Shown here one piece after another: positions 14,721 through 26,197 of a DNA stretch of 64,000 bases. The notes under the pieces are model-generated. The model worked only from the letters and a program-made list of their open reading frames with translations. It was not told where the DNA came from and made no database searches. The position numbers and the translations under genes are program-made. Positions within the stretch are counted from its first letter, which is position 1. Every line of letters starts with the position of its first letter. The stretch is from Ridgeia piscesae (lineage: Eukaryota > Annelida > Polychaeta > Sabellida > Siboglinidae), in the NCBI GenBank assembly GCA_025642075.2, contig JAODUO010000192.1, positions 289,001 to 353,000 of the forward strand. The letters run 5' to 3'.

Positions 14721-15237
14721 GTGAGTGCTTTCTGTTCTTCTTTGTGTATGCGACAGCTGTATTAATGTTCCGACTAGCGCACGTAACAGTCACACTGAAT
14801 ATTTATTAACACAGAAATGGTACATTTTTGAAATTCATTGTTATACATTTTAATGGCGTTGTTATTTTGATTTAAATGCAGGAATACCTAACATGTATTT
14901 TAGTTATTTATTATTTTGTAATATTTATTAATTACATTTATTAGCATTATGTTTTACAGACACGACGTTACACGCCATTTGTGCAAAAATCACCTAAAAA
15001 ATACGGTTTAGTAGACTACAGCAGTCTATCAAGAAGTCATAAACACGCCCACTGATGTTATTTGATTGCACATTTTGTGTATCATAATATTTGTTGTACA
15101 AAGCGGCCAGAAGCACATTTAATTTACATTACCGATTCAACAACAAAACATTCAACACAACGTTGTAAATAGGGTATCAAAAAACACAAATATAATTGCC
15201 TTATAATCATTAAACGTAATTGTATGTATTCACACAG
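14721..15237 (+). other. Intron
   Basis: AT-rich; nothing recognisable. Confidence 0.8.
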
Positions 15238-15507
15238 AGAAGCCAGCTGAGTTCATGGTGCGACTGCGAGACCTTAGCGTGATGGAGACGGAGACGGCGG
15301 AGTTTGTCGTCGAACTCGACCGGCCGAACGTTCAGGTGAAATGGATGAAGGACGGCTCGGAGCTACTCGAGGACGACCGGGTGAAGTTTGTCTACGAGGA
15401 CACCACGTACAAGGTCGTCATTCCAGACGCCAACAAGAGTGACATCGAGCAGTACATCTGTATACTGCCGGACGGCCAGAAGTCCAAGGCCATGTTGGCG
15501 GTCACTG
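15238..15507 (+). CDS. Ig domain exon (Ig9), lacks strand B Cys
   Basis: 90 codons, phase 1-1. Strand B reads AEFVVELDRPN, with Val where the neighbours have Cys, while strand F keeps a Cys (IEQYICILPDG), the reverse of the usual pattern in this run. Trp is present in VKWMKDGSE. Acceptor TTCACACAG, donor ACTG|GTAGGT. Confidence 0.92.
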
Positions 15508-15883
15508 GTAGGTTGTGGACAGACATAACATTGTGTGAAAGAAGACCAACTCCCTTCGTGTCTGCAGTTAAGGACGTTGCGTGGTTGATGGATGCTAAGA
15601 GTAAAATGTTGTCATGTTAGCTTCGTCGAATATAATGTATCGTTATAATTTAAAACAACAACGTAGAATCAGTATAACTTTATAGCATTCCCCTTATGAT
15701 AATAAGTTTATAGTCGAAATCTCTTATAGAAAAGGACACGATAATAAGCACATGGCGGACGCAAAATTATTTATTATTGATACTTATCAAGTCTGTCTGT
15801 CCATTGTGTTAACATCAAAATGCAGCCATGTGCACGATAGATGGTTGTTCCAAATACATACAAACGTTATCTTTATTTATCAG
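15508..15883 (+). other. Intron
   Basis: Nothing recognisable. Confidence 0.8.
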
Positions 15884-16150
15884 ATTCACCTATTGACATC
15901 ACACAAGACCTGTCCAGTGTCGAGGTAGTCGAAAAACAGGACGCAACGTTCACATGTGAACTGTCAAAGGCCGGCCAGGAAGTGACGTGGATGATCAACG
16001 GCCAGCCAATCACAGCGAGCGACAAGTACATGATCACAGACGATGGGCGGACGTATAAACTGGTCATCAAGGACTGCCGCCTGGCGGACGCTGCAGAAGT
16101 CAGCATTGTGGCCAAAGACTGCAAATGCACAGCACAACTCCTGGTCAACG
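15884..16150 (+). CDS. Ig domain exon (Ig10)
   Basis: 89 codons, phase 1-1. Motifs are SPIDITQDLSSVEVVEKQD, FTCELSKAGQEVTWMINGQP and AAEVSIVAKDCK. The strand F Tyr is replaced by Val. Acceptor TTATCAG, donor AACG|GTAAGT. Confidence 0.92.
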
Positions 16151-16683
16151 GTAAGTCAGCGTGTCCACTCGAATGTGTTGTGCTTGCGTAATTTGCGACC
16201 CGTGTATTCCTGGTGTCAAAATTCAGCTGACAGATATACCGTCAATACGTTACCCGGAAGGGTACGTTTTATGTATCCACTAAGGGTGGATTACGATATA
16301 GCTGCTGTTGTTTACCGTAAGCGATGTCACAGTTAGCAGATACATTAAAATAGGTTGCATCTGCACAGTGTTATAAACATGTAACCCGCCTATTATGCTG
16401 CAAATTGCCACTCTCATTTGCAACGGTGTAATCTCTCCAAGTACATTATTTAGCGAATGCATTCTTCATGGTACTATGGTATATTATTTTCATCAGCTCC
16501 AATCTATTCCTTCCATCATATATGTAGAAACTGTAGCAGGAAGATTGTATTGTTTCTGTACATAATCGTGGCCGTGAAACAGACACGTTGGTTCGGTACT
16601 TCGGTAAACGTTCTGGGTCTTGCTTGTGGACCACTATGCAGACAAGCACACGTTAGTGACGACAGATGTGCATGCATTGACAG
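16151..16683 (+). other. Intron
   Basis: Nothing recognisable. Confidence 0.8.
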
Positions 16684-16953
16684 AGGCTCCCGTCGAGCTG
16701 TCAAAGCCACTCACGGACAAGACGGTAACAGAGAAGGACACAATCACCCTGTCGTGTCAACTGTCAAAGGCTGGTCAGACAGTCACGTGGTTCAAGGATG
16801 GCGCCGTGTTGTCCTTGTCGGATTCTCGCTACGTCATTGAGAACAGCGAGTTCAGCTACATGTTGACCGTTCACGACTGCGAGTTGGCCGATGGCGGTCA
16901 GTACACTCTGCAGTGTGCTGACGTCTCTACCACAGCGAGCGTGGCAGTGGAAG
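16684..16953 (+). CDS. Ig domain exon (Ig11)
   Basis: 90 codons, phase 1-1. Motifs are APVELSKPLTDKTVTEKD, LSCQLSKAGQTVTWFKDGAV and GGQYTLQCAD. Acceptor TTGACAG has a poor pyrimidine tract; donor GAAG|GTTAGT. Confidence 0.9.
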
Positions 16954-17903
16954 GTTAGTCTGCAAGAAGCTGGCTGCATATCGCCGTGAATGCCGTGCAA
17001 GACGGGCATCATAATTAACTCCGCTTTGATCCAATGCTATCTGCTATCACTGGTAGATACCATCCACGTCGTTCCCGTGTTCACCAGGCCTATCCAACCC
17101 TGTTGCAATATGTGTGATTGATCGAGTGTCAATCCGTTATTGCAATTGTTAAGTATATTAACATAATTAATATTTACACTATATCTACATGATGCCGGAA
17201 TAATACTTAGCCCGCCTTTTACTATACTTAGACTGTTTTGCTAACTTACCCACTTACCATTAATACTTATTAATGTTCATATGTTTGTAAGCTAAGATAA
17301 CAGGAATGCACGTGTGACGTTAACACCGTAACAATATTAACTGTCACAATATACTCGCGATAATATGTGTATCCATAATGTATGCGTTCAGAAGCTTAGT
17401 TACGTTTGGTTTGTGTGTCCATTCATCTCATGGTTTAATTATGACAACCCTTAGTAATAATTCTCATTTCGTAATTCGACACATTGGAGACGCTATGTCA
17501 GTATTTGATAAGAGCAAAATTGGCTAAATGCAAAAAAGACAACATTGTATGATTTGTTATTTGGTCAATGCCTAATATAATCATCTAACTCTTCCCGTAT
17601 AAACACACCTTATTAGCATACGCGATTGTTTATTTTAATTGCATGATGTCTTAAGCCATGCTCAATTTACCTTTGGTTTGAACCACTTGCCAAAGACCAC
17701 AATATGACATCATACCTGATTTCTCGAAGTAATGTAAAGACACAATACATATATAATTATATCCGCTACACCTATACCGAGCTACTCCTATGTGTCGAAT
17801 TATTCTTATATACCTGGTTTTCGTTATTTCTTTTTACACCAGCACTGACCAACCTTAGCGTTGCGGCTACCCTCCTGCATGCTAACTCTATCTAATTTCA
17901 CAG
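16954..17903 (+). other. Intron
   Basis: 950 bases of AT-rich sequence; nothing recognisable. Confidence 0.8.
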
Positions 17904-18173
17904 AATCTCCGGTGGAGATTACGTCACCGCTCAAGAACATTGATGCTCTTGAGAAAGACACGGTCACACTCAGCTGTGAGCTTTCGAAACCCAACGTAAC
18001 AGATGGCAAATGGACTTTTAACGGGGACGAGATCAACACAAGCGATCAGATTGCAGTAGCCGTGGACGGTTGCACACAATGTCTGGTGATAGAGAACGTT
18101 GTTCTGGAACAGCAAGGACAGTATAGTTTCGGCATTGGCTCTTCCAATACAGAAGCCACATTGTTCGTTGGAG
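17904..18173 (+). CDS. Ig domain exon (Ig12)
   Basis: 90 codons, phase 1-1. Motifs are SPVEITSPLKNIDALEKD, LSCELSKPNVTDGKWTFNGD and QGQYSFGIGS. The B-C loop is one residue longer than in its neighbours. Acceptor TTTCACAG, donor GGAG|GTACAT. Confidence 0.92.
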
Positions 18174-19417
18174 GTACATGGCATTCTGATGTCTGGGTGG
18201 AGATTTGCTTACAACGGTGGCTTATTAGTTGATTCGGGCTGATATATGTGATGCGTCCAATAGTTGGCGTGGACTTTGAACGTCTACTGTAGTTGATAAA
18301 GTGGTTTCTTTGCACTTGATGGAGTCTGTAGAGTGTAGAGGTGTCCTGCTTGTAGTTTTATACGTTTGGGTTTTGACTTTCAATATAGTCTTGGTTGTGT
18401 CTATGTAGATATGTGCGAGTGCTTTAGGTTGTGACTGGTTCTTTGATGCTCGTGAATGAAATTGTCCTCAACGACAATACCATTTATGTCGAGACCGTAA
18501 TACTGAAACGGAGTCTGTATCCGAGACATATCTGACTGCACAGCCTATTTGAACTGTTTTTTGTGCTTTGTCCTTGTCGACGTAGTTGGTTTATTTCGGG
18601 TGTGCATGCAGTATTGCGGAGTCGTGTGTAATACAATGAAAACTGGTTGTCATTGCAATGGAGATACGTGCACGCTGGTACACAGTGATGAATGCAAGAA
18701 CGGAATGTTGTGTGCGCTTTCATATTTGATTCATGATATATTGCGTCGGAATTACGAGCATGATGTGATTCATCCTCATTTGGTCAGCAGACGTAGTAGC
18801 ATATCAAAACAATATTTGCATATTCGATTCTCCATTGAACATTATGTTACCATGTGAAGGTCTTTCATATTTAAATTGTTACAAATGTTATGTTTTTGCG
18901 GTATTTAAATTATTTGGAATAAAATCGAAATATAGTCTCGAAATGTAAGTAACATAACGTATATGTACTTAAGTACATACTATGTTAACCATGACGCCAC
19001 TTTACATATATAATAAATTGATTACATTATTAATGCTAATATACGTAATGTCATGTTTGGTATCAAACAAATACAGGTAGGTCTTTGTTATATCGACAGA
19101 CCAGATTATCATTAGTTGTAGCAAGACTACCATAAGCATATCTGTACAATTAAGCAAATGATACGTTTAATATGACTATTGCTGTCAATATATGAACACT
19201 GAACTACCCTGTATCAATACTCTAAACAACGATTTAACACGCAGTGGGTAATAGTTTGTCATAAAGTACAAATAAGCCTAACTGTGAGTAAGTTCGCCCA
19301 ACCTGTTTGCTGTCCAAACCTATGTGTAAAGTGTACATTACTACACTCCCAGTCTTGTCCAGTTCATGCATTGGTGCACTTTGCTATGGACGTAATGGAT
19401 GCTGTTATCTATTACAG
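18174..19417 (+). other. Intron
   Basis: 1.2 kb; no exon or named repeat recognised. Short open frames here have no coding character. Confidence 0.8.
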
Positions 19418-19684
19418 AACTTCCAGTCGAGTTCACTCAACCACTCTCGGACGGCCGGGTGCTAGAGAAAGGCACCGTCACCCTGGAGTGTGAGGTCTCA
19501 AAGCCGAACAAAGCGGCCACTTGGCTGAAGAATGGAGAAGTCATCACGTCGTCTGACAGGTTTGAGGTGCGAGTCGAAGGAACGAAGCACTTCCTCACAA
19601 TACGAGATGCCAACCTGGACGATGACGCCAAGTACACCGTCAAGATCGAGGCGGTTGAATGCAGTGCTCAACTTACTGTGGACG
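19418..19684 (+). CDS. Ig domain exon (Ig13)
   Basis: 89 codons, phase 1-1. Motifs are LPVEFTQPLSDGRVLEKG, LECEVSKPNKAATWLKNGEV and DAKYTVKIEA. Acceptor CTATTACAG, donor GACG|GTAAGT. Confidence 0.92.
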
Positions 19685-19946
19685 GTAAGTGTGAACTGGT
19701 TAATTTAGGCGGCACAGATCAACACCGCACGATGTTGTTATGTATCTGGTGTTTGTCAACACAGCACTTATTTGCTAGCTAATTTGTCACCTTCATGAGC
19801 AGTTTAAGTATTATCCTGGGATGTTTATTTTCCAAGAAGGAAAACCAAGATTACATCATAAGTTATATCTATTATCTATCATATCTATCCGGAATAGAAA
19901 CATTGATTAAGTCTCAATTCTGTTTATGATACCGCAGTTTTCTTTA

Positions 19947-20000
<54 letters not shown>

Positions 20001-20076
20001 TATTATATATATATATATTAAAAATACAAACACCAGAACAAGACTATACACGTTCCGTACGTTTATTTGCATTCAG
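19685..20076 (+). other. Intron with (TA)n
   Basis: Carries a (TA)n tract at 19949-20020, otherwise nothing. Confidence 0.85.
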
Positions 20077-20346
20077 AATCGGCCGCTGAATTCGTGGTTC
20101 CTCTGAAAACCCAACAAGTGAAGGAGATGGACACGGCAACATTTGATTGCGAGCTCTCCAAGCCAAACCTGAAGGTGAAATGGCTGAAAGGAACCGAGGA
20201 AATATTCCCGTCTGAGAAGTATGAAATGGCGACAATTGGCGCCAAGTACATGCTGACAGTGCGCAATGCGACGACAAGCGACGCGGCTGACTACACGATC
20301 ATCATCGAGGATGGTGTACAGTCTACAGCCAGTCTACAAGTTGAAG
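20077..20346 (+). CDS. Ig domain exon (Ig14)
   Basis: 90 codons, phase 1-1. Motifs are SAAEFVVPLKTQQVKEMD, FDCELSKPNLKVKWLKGTEE and AADYTIIIED. Acceptor TTGCATTCAG, donor GAAG|GTACGA. Confidence 0.92.
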
Positions 20347-20432
20347 GTACGAAGGCAGTGATAAGACGGGGAACCAATATGGTGGCCTGGTATATAAAGC
20401 AGCATGTTTGCCTAATGTAGCCCGAGTCATGA

Positions 20433-20531
<99 letters not shown>

Positions 20532-20536
20532 CTTTC

Positions 20537-20584
<48 letters not shown>

Positions 20585-20877
20585 CCTTCATTAATGTGTC
20601 AAGAACAAATGCGTACGTGTGTGAAATAGTTATATGATGTTGTTAAATAAGTGTATTGTACCAACATACTTGATTTATATAGATATTTTAATGATATCCT
20701 CGTATATGTGATGTCGAGTATTGATCTATCCCTCCAAAGTAATGGTAATCTTTGTTTAAAAAAATACAACTATATAAATAATTAAAATCGACCGTGCCTT
20801 GATCTATAAAAATGGCAATTATGTGTAATCGAGAATCACGTGAAGCAAATATTACATCATTTATATCGTCCTTCCAG
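20347..20877 (+). other. Intron with (CT)n and (TA)n
   Basis: (CT)n at 20430-20527 followed by (TA)n at 20538-20582; the rest is unremarkable. Confidence 0.85.
20430..20582. repeat. (CT)n followed by (TA)n
   Basis: About 100 bases of CT dinucleotide, then about 45 of TA. The CT run is pyrimidine-only on the transcribed strand but lies 300 bases upstream of the acceptor. Confidence 0.97.
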
Positions 20878-21147
20878 AGCTTCCAGTAGAATTTCTGAAG
20901 CCTTTGTCCAACCTTGATATCACGGAGAAGGAGTCTGCCACATTTGAGTGCGAGGTCTCCAAGCCGGGTTTGCCGGCAGTATGGTACCAGAACGGTAGCG
21001 AGATCACCAGTGACTGGGACAGGTTCACTACATCGGTGGACGGCTCTGTCCACAAGCTGGTCATCTCGGCTGCCCAACTGGACGACACCAAGAAGTACAG
21101 ATGCGTCATTGCAGGAGTGAAGACATCAGCCAAACTGACAGTCACGG
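20878..21147 (+). CDS. Ig domain exon (Ig15)
   Basis: 90 codons, phase 1-1. Motifs are LPVEFLKPLSNLDITEKE, FECEVSKPGLPAVWYQNGSE and TKKYRCVIAG, so both core Cys are kept. Acceptor GTCCTTCCAG, donor ACGG|GTATGT. Confidence 0.92.
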
Positions 21148-21853
21148 GTATGTAGTAGTCTAGTTCATACTTTAAGAGACATCTTAATGGCTCTCCACTA
21201 TGAAATAGTTGCATCAGCTGTATTTTGTGTGGCGTCGGAGGATTTATGTCAATCACACGGAGGGCATCACAACACAGAAAATGTGGTGATACTGTAGTGG
21301 TAAATTAACGGAATAATCACTTTTTTAATCCGAACTGTGCTTAAAATTGTTGCTCAGCATCAAGCGTCACTTCATTCATTCATTCATTCATTCATTCATT
21401 CATGCATTCATTCATTCATTCATTCATTCATTCATTCATTCATTCATTCATTCATTCATTCATTCATTCATTCATTCATTCATTCATTCATTCATTCATT
21501 CATTCATTCATCCATCCATCCATCCATCCATCCATCCATCCATCCATTCATTCATTCATTCATTCTTTCTTTCTTTCTTTCTTTCATTCGTCCATTCATT
21601 CCTTCATTCCTTCATTCCTTCATCCATTCATCCATTCATTCATCCATTCATCCATTCATCCATTCATCCATTCATCCATTCATCCATTCATCCATTCATC
21701 CATTCCATTAATTAATTCATTAATTCATTCATGCATTAATTAATTAATTCATTCATTCATTCATTCATTCATTAATTCATTCATTCATTCATTCATTCAT
21801 TCATTCATTCATTCATTCATTCATTCATTCATTCATTCATTCACGTGTTCCAG
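21148..21853 (+). other. Intron, two-thirds (CATT)n
   Basis: Unique sequence to about 21370, then a tetranucleotide satellite that reaches to within 11 bases of the splice acceptor. Confidence 0.9.
21372..21842. repeat. (CATT)n tetranucleotide satellite with CATC/CTTT variants
   Basis: About 470 bases of CATT with blocks of CATC (about 21509-21545), CTTT (about 21564-21584), CATC-CATT alternation (about 21620-21705) and ATTA. It ends just before the acceptor CACGTGTTCCAG. Confidence 0.97.
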
Positions 21854-22120
21854 AAGAACCGTTGCTGTTCGTGCGGTCCCTGCAGGACCAGAATGTGATG
21901 GAGACGCAGACTGCCACCCTTGAGTGTGAAGTGTCGAAGCCCGATCAGACGGCCGTATGGCGCAAGGGCTCCCTCACGCTGCAGACGGGTGGCAAATACG
22001 AAATCAGGGTTGACGCTACGAAGCACACGCTCATAATCCAGGACACGCAGCCGAATGATCAAGCCGAATACACAGTGGTGTTTGGCGACAAGAAATCGAC
22101 TGCTACAGTTTTCGTCGAGG
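21854..22120 (+). CDS. Ig domain exon (Ig16)
   Basis: 89 codons, phase 1-1. Motifs are EPLLFVRSLQDQNVMETQ, LECEVSKPDQTAVWRKGSLT and QAEYTVVFGD. Acceptor GTGTTCCAG sits directly beside the (CATT)n satellite; donor GAGG|GTACGT. Confidence 0.92.
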
Positions 22121-22549
22121 GTACGTGAAAACATATTTATAACTGGTTAATTGTTTTACTAATGAAAAGTCATATGCAAAATATGAATCCTATTAAATTA
22201 TATAGCTATGTTTTGTATATGGTTAAGCAGTTGTTACACGATTAATCATGGTGCATGATGTATTATTTCGTAATTGAAATATTTTCTTTTAACCTTGTTT
22301 CAAATTCATAACAATTTACCAAAATTCTGCTTATATGTGTTTCCGATTATTAAATATATTATATGTTAATTGATCTGTAAAGTATTTTATTAGCTATCAT
22401 CCACTGATATATCGACCTGTTTTTATTTAACCTTTATGACCGTTCATTGCATCAAGACGCATTTTCAAATTCTCGTTAAGGATGGGTCTTTGTGGTGACG
22501 TTTCATGCAACTAAGACGTCATAGCTCATGATGTCGTTTCTGTTCACAG
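22121..22549 (+). other. Intron
   Basis: AT-rich; nothing recognisable. Confidence 0.8.
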
Positions 22550-22819
22550 AGGAGCCAATAGAGTTTGTTCGTGAACTCAAAGAGCAGACAGTGACGGAGA
22601 TTCCGGGCACTGCCACCTTTGAGTGCGAACTTTCGAAGGCAGGTCTACACGTTCAGTGGCTCAAAGGAGACGAGCCAATCAGCTCCGTTGACAAGTATGA
22701 CATCACTGCCGATGGCACTGTCCATCGGCTTGTCGTACGTGACGTCACCGGAGATGACGTGAACACTTACACTGCCACCGTGCGGGGCAAGACGTCGTCT
22801 GCTCCGTTGGCTGTAGAAG
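22550..22819 (+). CDS. Ig domain exon (Ig17, last of the tandem)
   Basis: 90 codons, phase 1-1. Motifs are EPIEFVRELKEQTVTEIPG, FECELSKAGLHVQWLKGDEP and VNTYTATVRG. It closely resembles the tenth domain of the super-repeats (28763, 39472, 48998, 57884: VE-x-I-x-F-x-R-x-L then SK-x-GL). It therefore could equally be the tail Ig of a lost or shortened super-repeat. Acceptor CTGTTCACAG, donor GAAG|GTTTGT. Confidence 0.92.
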
Positions 22820-23126
22820 GTTTGTACGAATCGTTATCACGTGTGCATAACGGGACAGTCAGCGTTAGGTACAAGGGCCATTCTTGTCTATCAGTGACGT
22901 GTTGAGAAACTGTGGCATTGAATTGCCTTATTCGTTTAGATTATGGTACCAACAATGTACATACTACCCGTATTGTTAGGCAATCATATTGATGGCAATC
23001 GTTCCAGTGTCAGTCTTGTTGACACAAAACACATCGGTACCAGCCATTTTCGTTTCAGTTTATTTACAAAACAAATGCAATGGTTTGACGCAACTGTAAA
23101 GTGAGTCCGTGATTTCCGTGTTACAG
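22820..23126 (+). other. Intron between tandem Igs and super-repeats
   Basis: 307 bases; nothing recognisable. Confidence 0.8.
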
Positions 23127-23414
23127 CTGCTCCTCAAATCATCCAGGATGAGAGTTTCAGAGAGACAGTGACCATGAAAGCTGGGAGTTCAACAACAGTT
23201 GACATTGCCTTCACGGCGCACCCTCAACCGGAAGTTGAACTGCAATTCAACAGCGGTAGCGTGCGCGACTCTGCCAGGACCAAGGCTGTTGTGACAGATA
23301 ACCATGTTTCTATTGTGTTGGAGAACGTCGAGAGACTGGACACGGGCGAATATACGCTGACACTGAAGAACCAGTGTGGCACCACCACACTCACGCTCAA
23401 AGTCATTGTTCTTG
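23127..23414 (+). CDS. SR-A domain 1: Ig (AP-type), atypical core
   Basis: 96 codons, phase 1-1. It opens the first super-repeat with APQIIQDESF. It is the most divergent of the five position-1 Igs: strand C reads VELQFNSGSV, so the Trp present in the other four (TWMYNGG, TWQYNKT, QWQYKDG twice) is Leu here. Strand F is normal for the class (DTGEYTLTLKNQCG). Acceptor CGTGTTACAG, donor CTTG|GTTAGT. Confidence 0.92.
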
Positions 23415-24004
23415 GTTAGTCACAAGACAAACAATATATTTCATATTTGCACTATGTCTTCAGCAACAGTCATAACAGAACTTGGCAAAATCAGATGTGG
23501 TGCAATGGCATAATGTTTGCAAAATCTGATGCATTTATAATAATGTCATTGAATTGTTTGGGTATGAATTCTGTCACATATAGCACATAAACTAAGTTTT
23601 CGTATTATATTTAAATGACTGTTATTCACGTTGTTGCTCATTATTACAAGTAGTTTTCAAAGTATATCGCATGGAATTGTTAGGTAATCTTTTCACTAGA
23701 ATACAGATTTGTCTCTAAACTATTTGCATCTTATCCAAATAAATAAAGTTAATTTGATGTTGTTTCTAGAACACACCGCGACCAATTGATTCTAAACAGC
23801 ACATGTCTTGCAAGTAAACCAATCTGACGCATTCGCATTTTAGCGCTTTTATTTAACTTTATATTTATACTTGAAATGGAATCATTCAAATAAGTTATAA
23901 CTGCACCTGCTTACCTAATTCTACGTATAATTGAATCCACATAGTGTTGCGTACACCTGGGTAGCTGTATGCAATATACTCGCAACTTTCTCCTTCCTCC
24001 TCAG
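23415..24004 (+). other. Intron
   Basis: 590 AT-rich bases; nothing recognisable. Confidence 0.8.
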
Positions 24005-24301
24005 ACAAGCCATCGCCGCCACGGAACCTCTCCGTGCCCGCGGTGACAGCTGAGGCGGCCGACCTCCTGTGGGAGGAGCCAGAAGACGACGGCAACTCGC
24101 CCGTCACCGGCTACGTCGTCGAGAAGAAGGACGTCAGTCGACGATCGTGGCAGGAAGTTGGCCGGGCGACGGAAGTGACGTACAACGTCGCGAAGCTCGT
24201 CGAGGGCAAGCAATACCTGTTCCGCGTGAGCGCCGAGAACCAATATGGAGTCAGCGAACCAGTCGAGATAACAGAGCCGATCACCGCGAAGAATCCCTTC
24301 T
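24005..24301 (+). CDS. SR-A domain 2: FN3
   Basis: 99 codons, phase 1-1. Starts DKPSPPRNLSVP, then DDGNSPVTGYVVEKKD and YLFRVSAENQYG, ending TAKNPF. All position-2 FN3 exons in the window begin with D-K-P. Acceptor TTCCTCCTCAG, donor TTCT|GTGAGT. Confidence 0.93.
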
Positions 24302-24773
24302 GTGAGTTGTTGTCTTCTTGGCATATCTGTCGTCAGGGGTGACGTTGGCCGTGGTTACTGTCATATTTTCTTCGTGGTTTCTTTCCTCACCAAATTTTTC
24401 TCTCACTGCGTTCTCTATCAACAGTCTCCAACTTCTTCTATCTTTTGCTGTTGTTCTCCTCCCACTCTTTATAGATCTCTCTTAACGCAGTCCTCCCATT
24501 GCATTCTCGGTCTTCCTCGCCTACTTTTCCCTCCACTTTCCGAATGTTCTTGTTAATTTGGTTATAGTTACAATTATGTTTAGTGTGTTTTAATTGTTGT
24601 CTGGCAGGCCGCTGTGTGTCATAGTGTGTTGTTGTTACGTCGGTACGTTTGTGTAATTTAGTTTAAATTTATTTATAAACGGGTTACCGAAAGAAGAGTG
24701 TTGTTGCCAGTTGGTTTATGTTATGTAACGCACACAGGTTTGGTTATTTACGTTTGATCGGTTCCTCGTACAG
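24302..24773 (+). other. Intron carrying a retrotransposon fragment
   Basis: 472 bases; about 24385-24560 is a degraded non-LTR retrotransposon piece on the minus strand, the rest unremarkable. Confidence 0.75.
24385..24560 (-). mobile_element. Non-LTR retrotransposon fragment (reverse transcriptase C-terminal tail), decayed
   Basis: Read on the minus strand, about 24523-24470 translates as RRGRPRMQWEDCVKRDL followed by a stop and then RVGGEQQQ-like sequence with more stops. R-G-R-P-R-x-x-W-x-D-x-V-x-x-D-L is the familiar tail after the reverse transcriptase domain of LINE-type elements. Only this end survives and it has several stops, so it is a dead relic. Exact family not determined. Confidence 0.7.
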
Positions 24774-25376
24774 CGGTACCCGGAGCTCCCGAGGCACCGA
24801 CCATGTCTGACGTCTTCCACGACTCCTGTCTCGTCGCCTGGCAACCACCAGCAGACGACGGCGGTGCACCAATCATCGGCTACCACGTCGAACGTCGCAC
24901 TGGCACGAGCAAACGATGGGTACGAATCACCAAGGAACTCGTCACTGAGACCAACCTCCAAGTGTCTGAACTTGTCGAGGACAACCAGTACGAGTTCCGT
25001 GTCGCCGCCGAGAACAAGGCCGGTCTGGGAGAGTTCAGCGCCCCGTCTCAGTCGATCACCACCAAGGACCCGTGGCAGAAGCCGGGCAAACCCGGTCAGC
25101 CGCAGGTGTCTGACATCGCCGGTACGAGTCTGCATCTCACGTGGACAGCGCCCGAGGATGACGGAGGGGCGGAGATCGAGAGGTACACCGTCGAAGTGCG
25201 ACGACAGGGCTCGGCCAAGTGGCTGAAGCACGAGACTGAGGTGGTCGTGAGCGGCACGGAGTTGACGGTGACGGGACTGGATGAGGACACGGAGTACGAG
25301 TGGAGGGTGGCGGCGGAGAACAAGGCCGGACTAGGACCGTTCTCCGCACCCAGTACGCCGGTCAAGACACTCATTG
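24774..25376 (+). CDS. SR-A domains 3-4: two FN3 in one exon
   Basis: 201 codons, phase 1-1. Domain 3 (to about 25075) has VPGAPEAPTMSDV, DDGGAPIIGYHVERR and YEFRVAAENKAGLG, ending KDPW. Domain 4 begins KPGKPGQPQVSD and has DDGGAEIERYTVEVR and YEWRVAAENKAGLG. In SR-B, SR-C, SR-D and SR-E these two domains are separate exons split exactly after D-P-W, so this copy lacks that intron. Acceptor CCTCGTACAG, donor ATTG|GTATGT. Confidence 0.93.
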
Positions 25377-25594
25377 GTATGTGATGGTTGTGTTGTGTAG
25401 TGATGACGAATTGGTTATTCAATGACATGAATACTGTGACATAAATATTGATATTCCAGTACATATAAATACTGTACTGTAACATAAGCATTGATAGATA
25501 AGTACGGTACCGTTGTAGAATATAACAAATAGCATCATTGCTGCGAACCTATGGCAATGTAGACATCAATAAAATAATGTACGTACTGTTCCAG

Positions 25595-25881
25595 TGGGTG
25601 ATGAGCCGGTGCTAGTGGAGTCTCTCCAAGACGTAACCATCGTTGCTCCGAACACGGCCGTCTTTAGCTGCCGTCTTCAGCTGGGTGAACCGGCCGCCGA
25701 GATCGCGTGGAGCGTCGGTGGCAAGCCGCTCACTCCGGGAGATAAGTACAAGGTGTCGTACAGCGAGACGACGGCAACTCTCGAGGTCTTCAACACGAAC
25801 CCTGAGGACGCTGCCGAGTACACGTGAAGGCGGTCAACAAGGTGGCCTCGGTCACCTCTCACGCCGCGCTCACAGTACACA
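25595..25881 (+). CDS. SR-A domain 5: Ig (VG-type) with a 1-nt frameshift
   Basis: Position-5 Ig: GDEPVLVESLQDVTIV, VFSCRLQLGEPAAEIAWS, then DAAEYT. The exon is 287 nt where the other four copies are 288. After TAC ACG TG at 25826 one base is missing, so the expected Cys codon becomes TGA. The remaining sequence reads KAVNKVASVTSHAALTVH in the other frame up to a normal donor CACA|GTGAGT. The indel hits the strand F Cys that this Ig class normally keeps. It is either a base-calling error or a true null lesion; the sequence after it still looks conserved, which favours error. Confidence 0.85.
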
Positions 25882-26124
25882 GTGAGTGGCTGTGGTTGGG
25901 TTGTTTATCTTGAATATGTTCAGTGAAAAATATTGTATTTGAAGTTGAGGTATTTTGTTATCAAAGGTCGAGGAATTTATATTATTTTAGTAGAATACGA
26001 AGCGATACGTATGTACAACGTGATTTTAGAACTATATACATGAATTAATTTAGGTTCATTGCTTAGTTTGTATTTCATGTGAAATGACGAATAATTAGGA
26101 ATTTATATCAGAGGATATGCCAAG

Positions 26125-26129
26125 CATGG

Positions 26130-26197
<68 letters not shown>

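Noticed and set aside
18484..18857. Cys-rich open frame in an intron
   Set aside because: No splice signals, no known motif, and it lies between two phase-matched Ig exons.
21337..21743. Long His-Ser-Phe-Ile open frames
   Set aside because: Translation of the (CATT)n satellite; no splice sites and no other coding feature.
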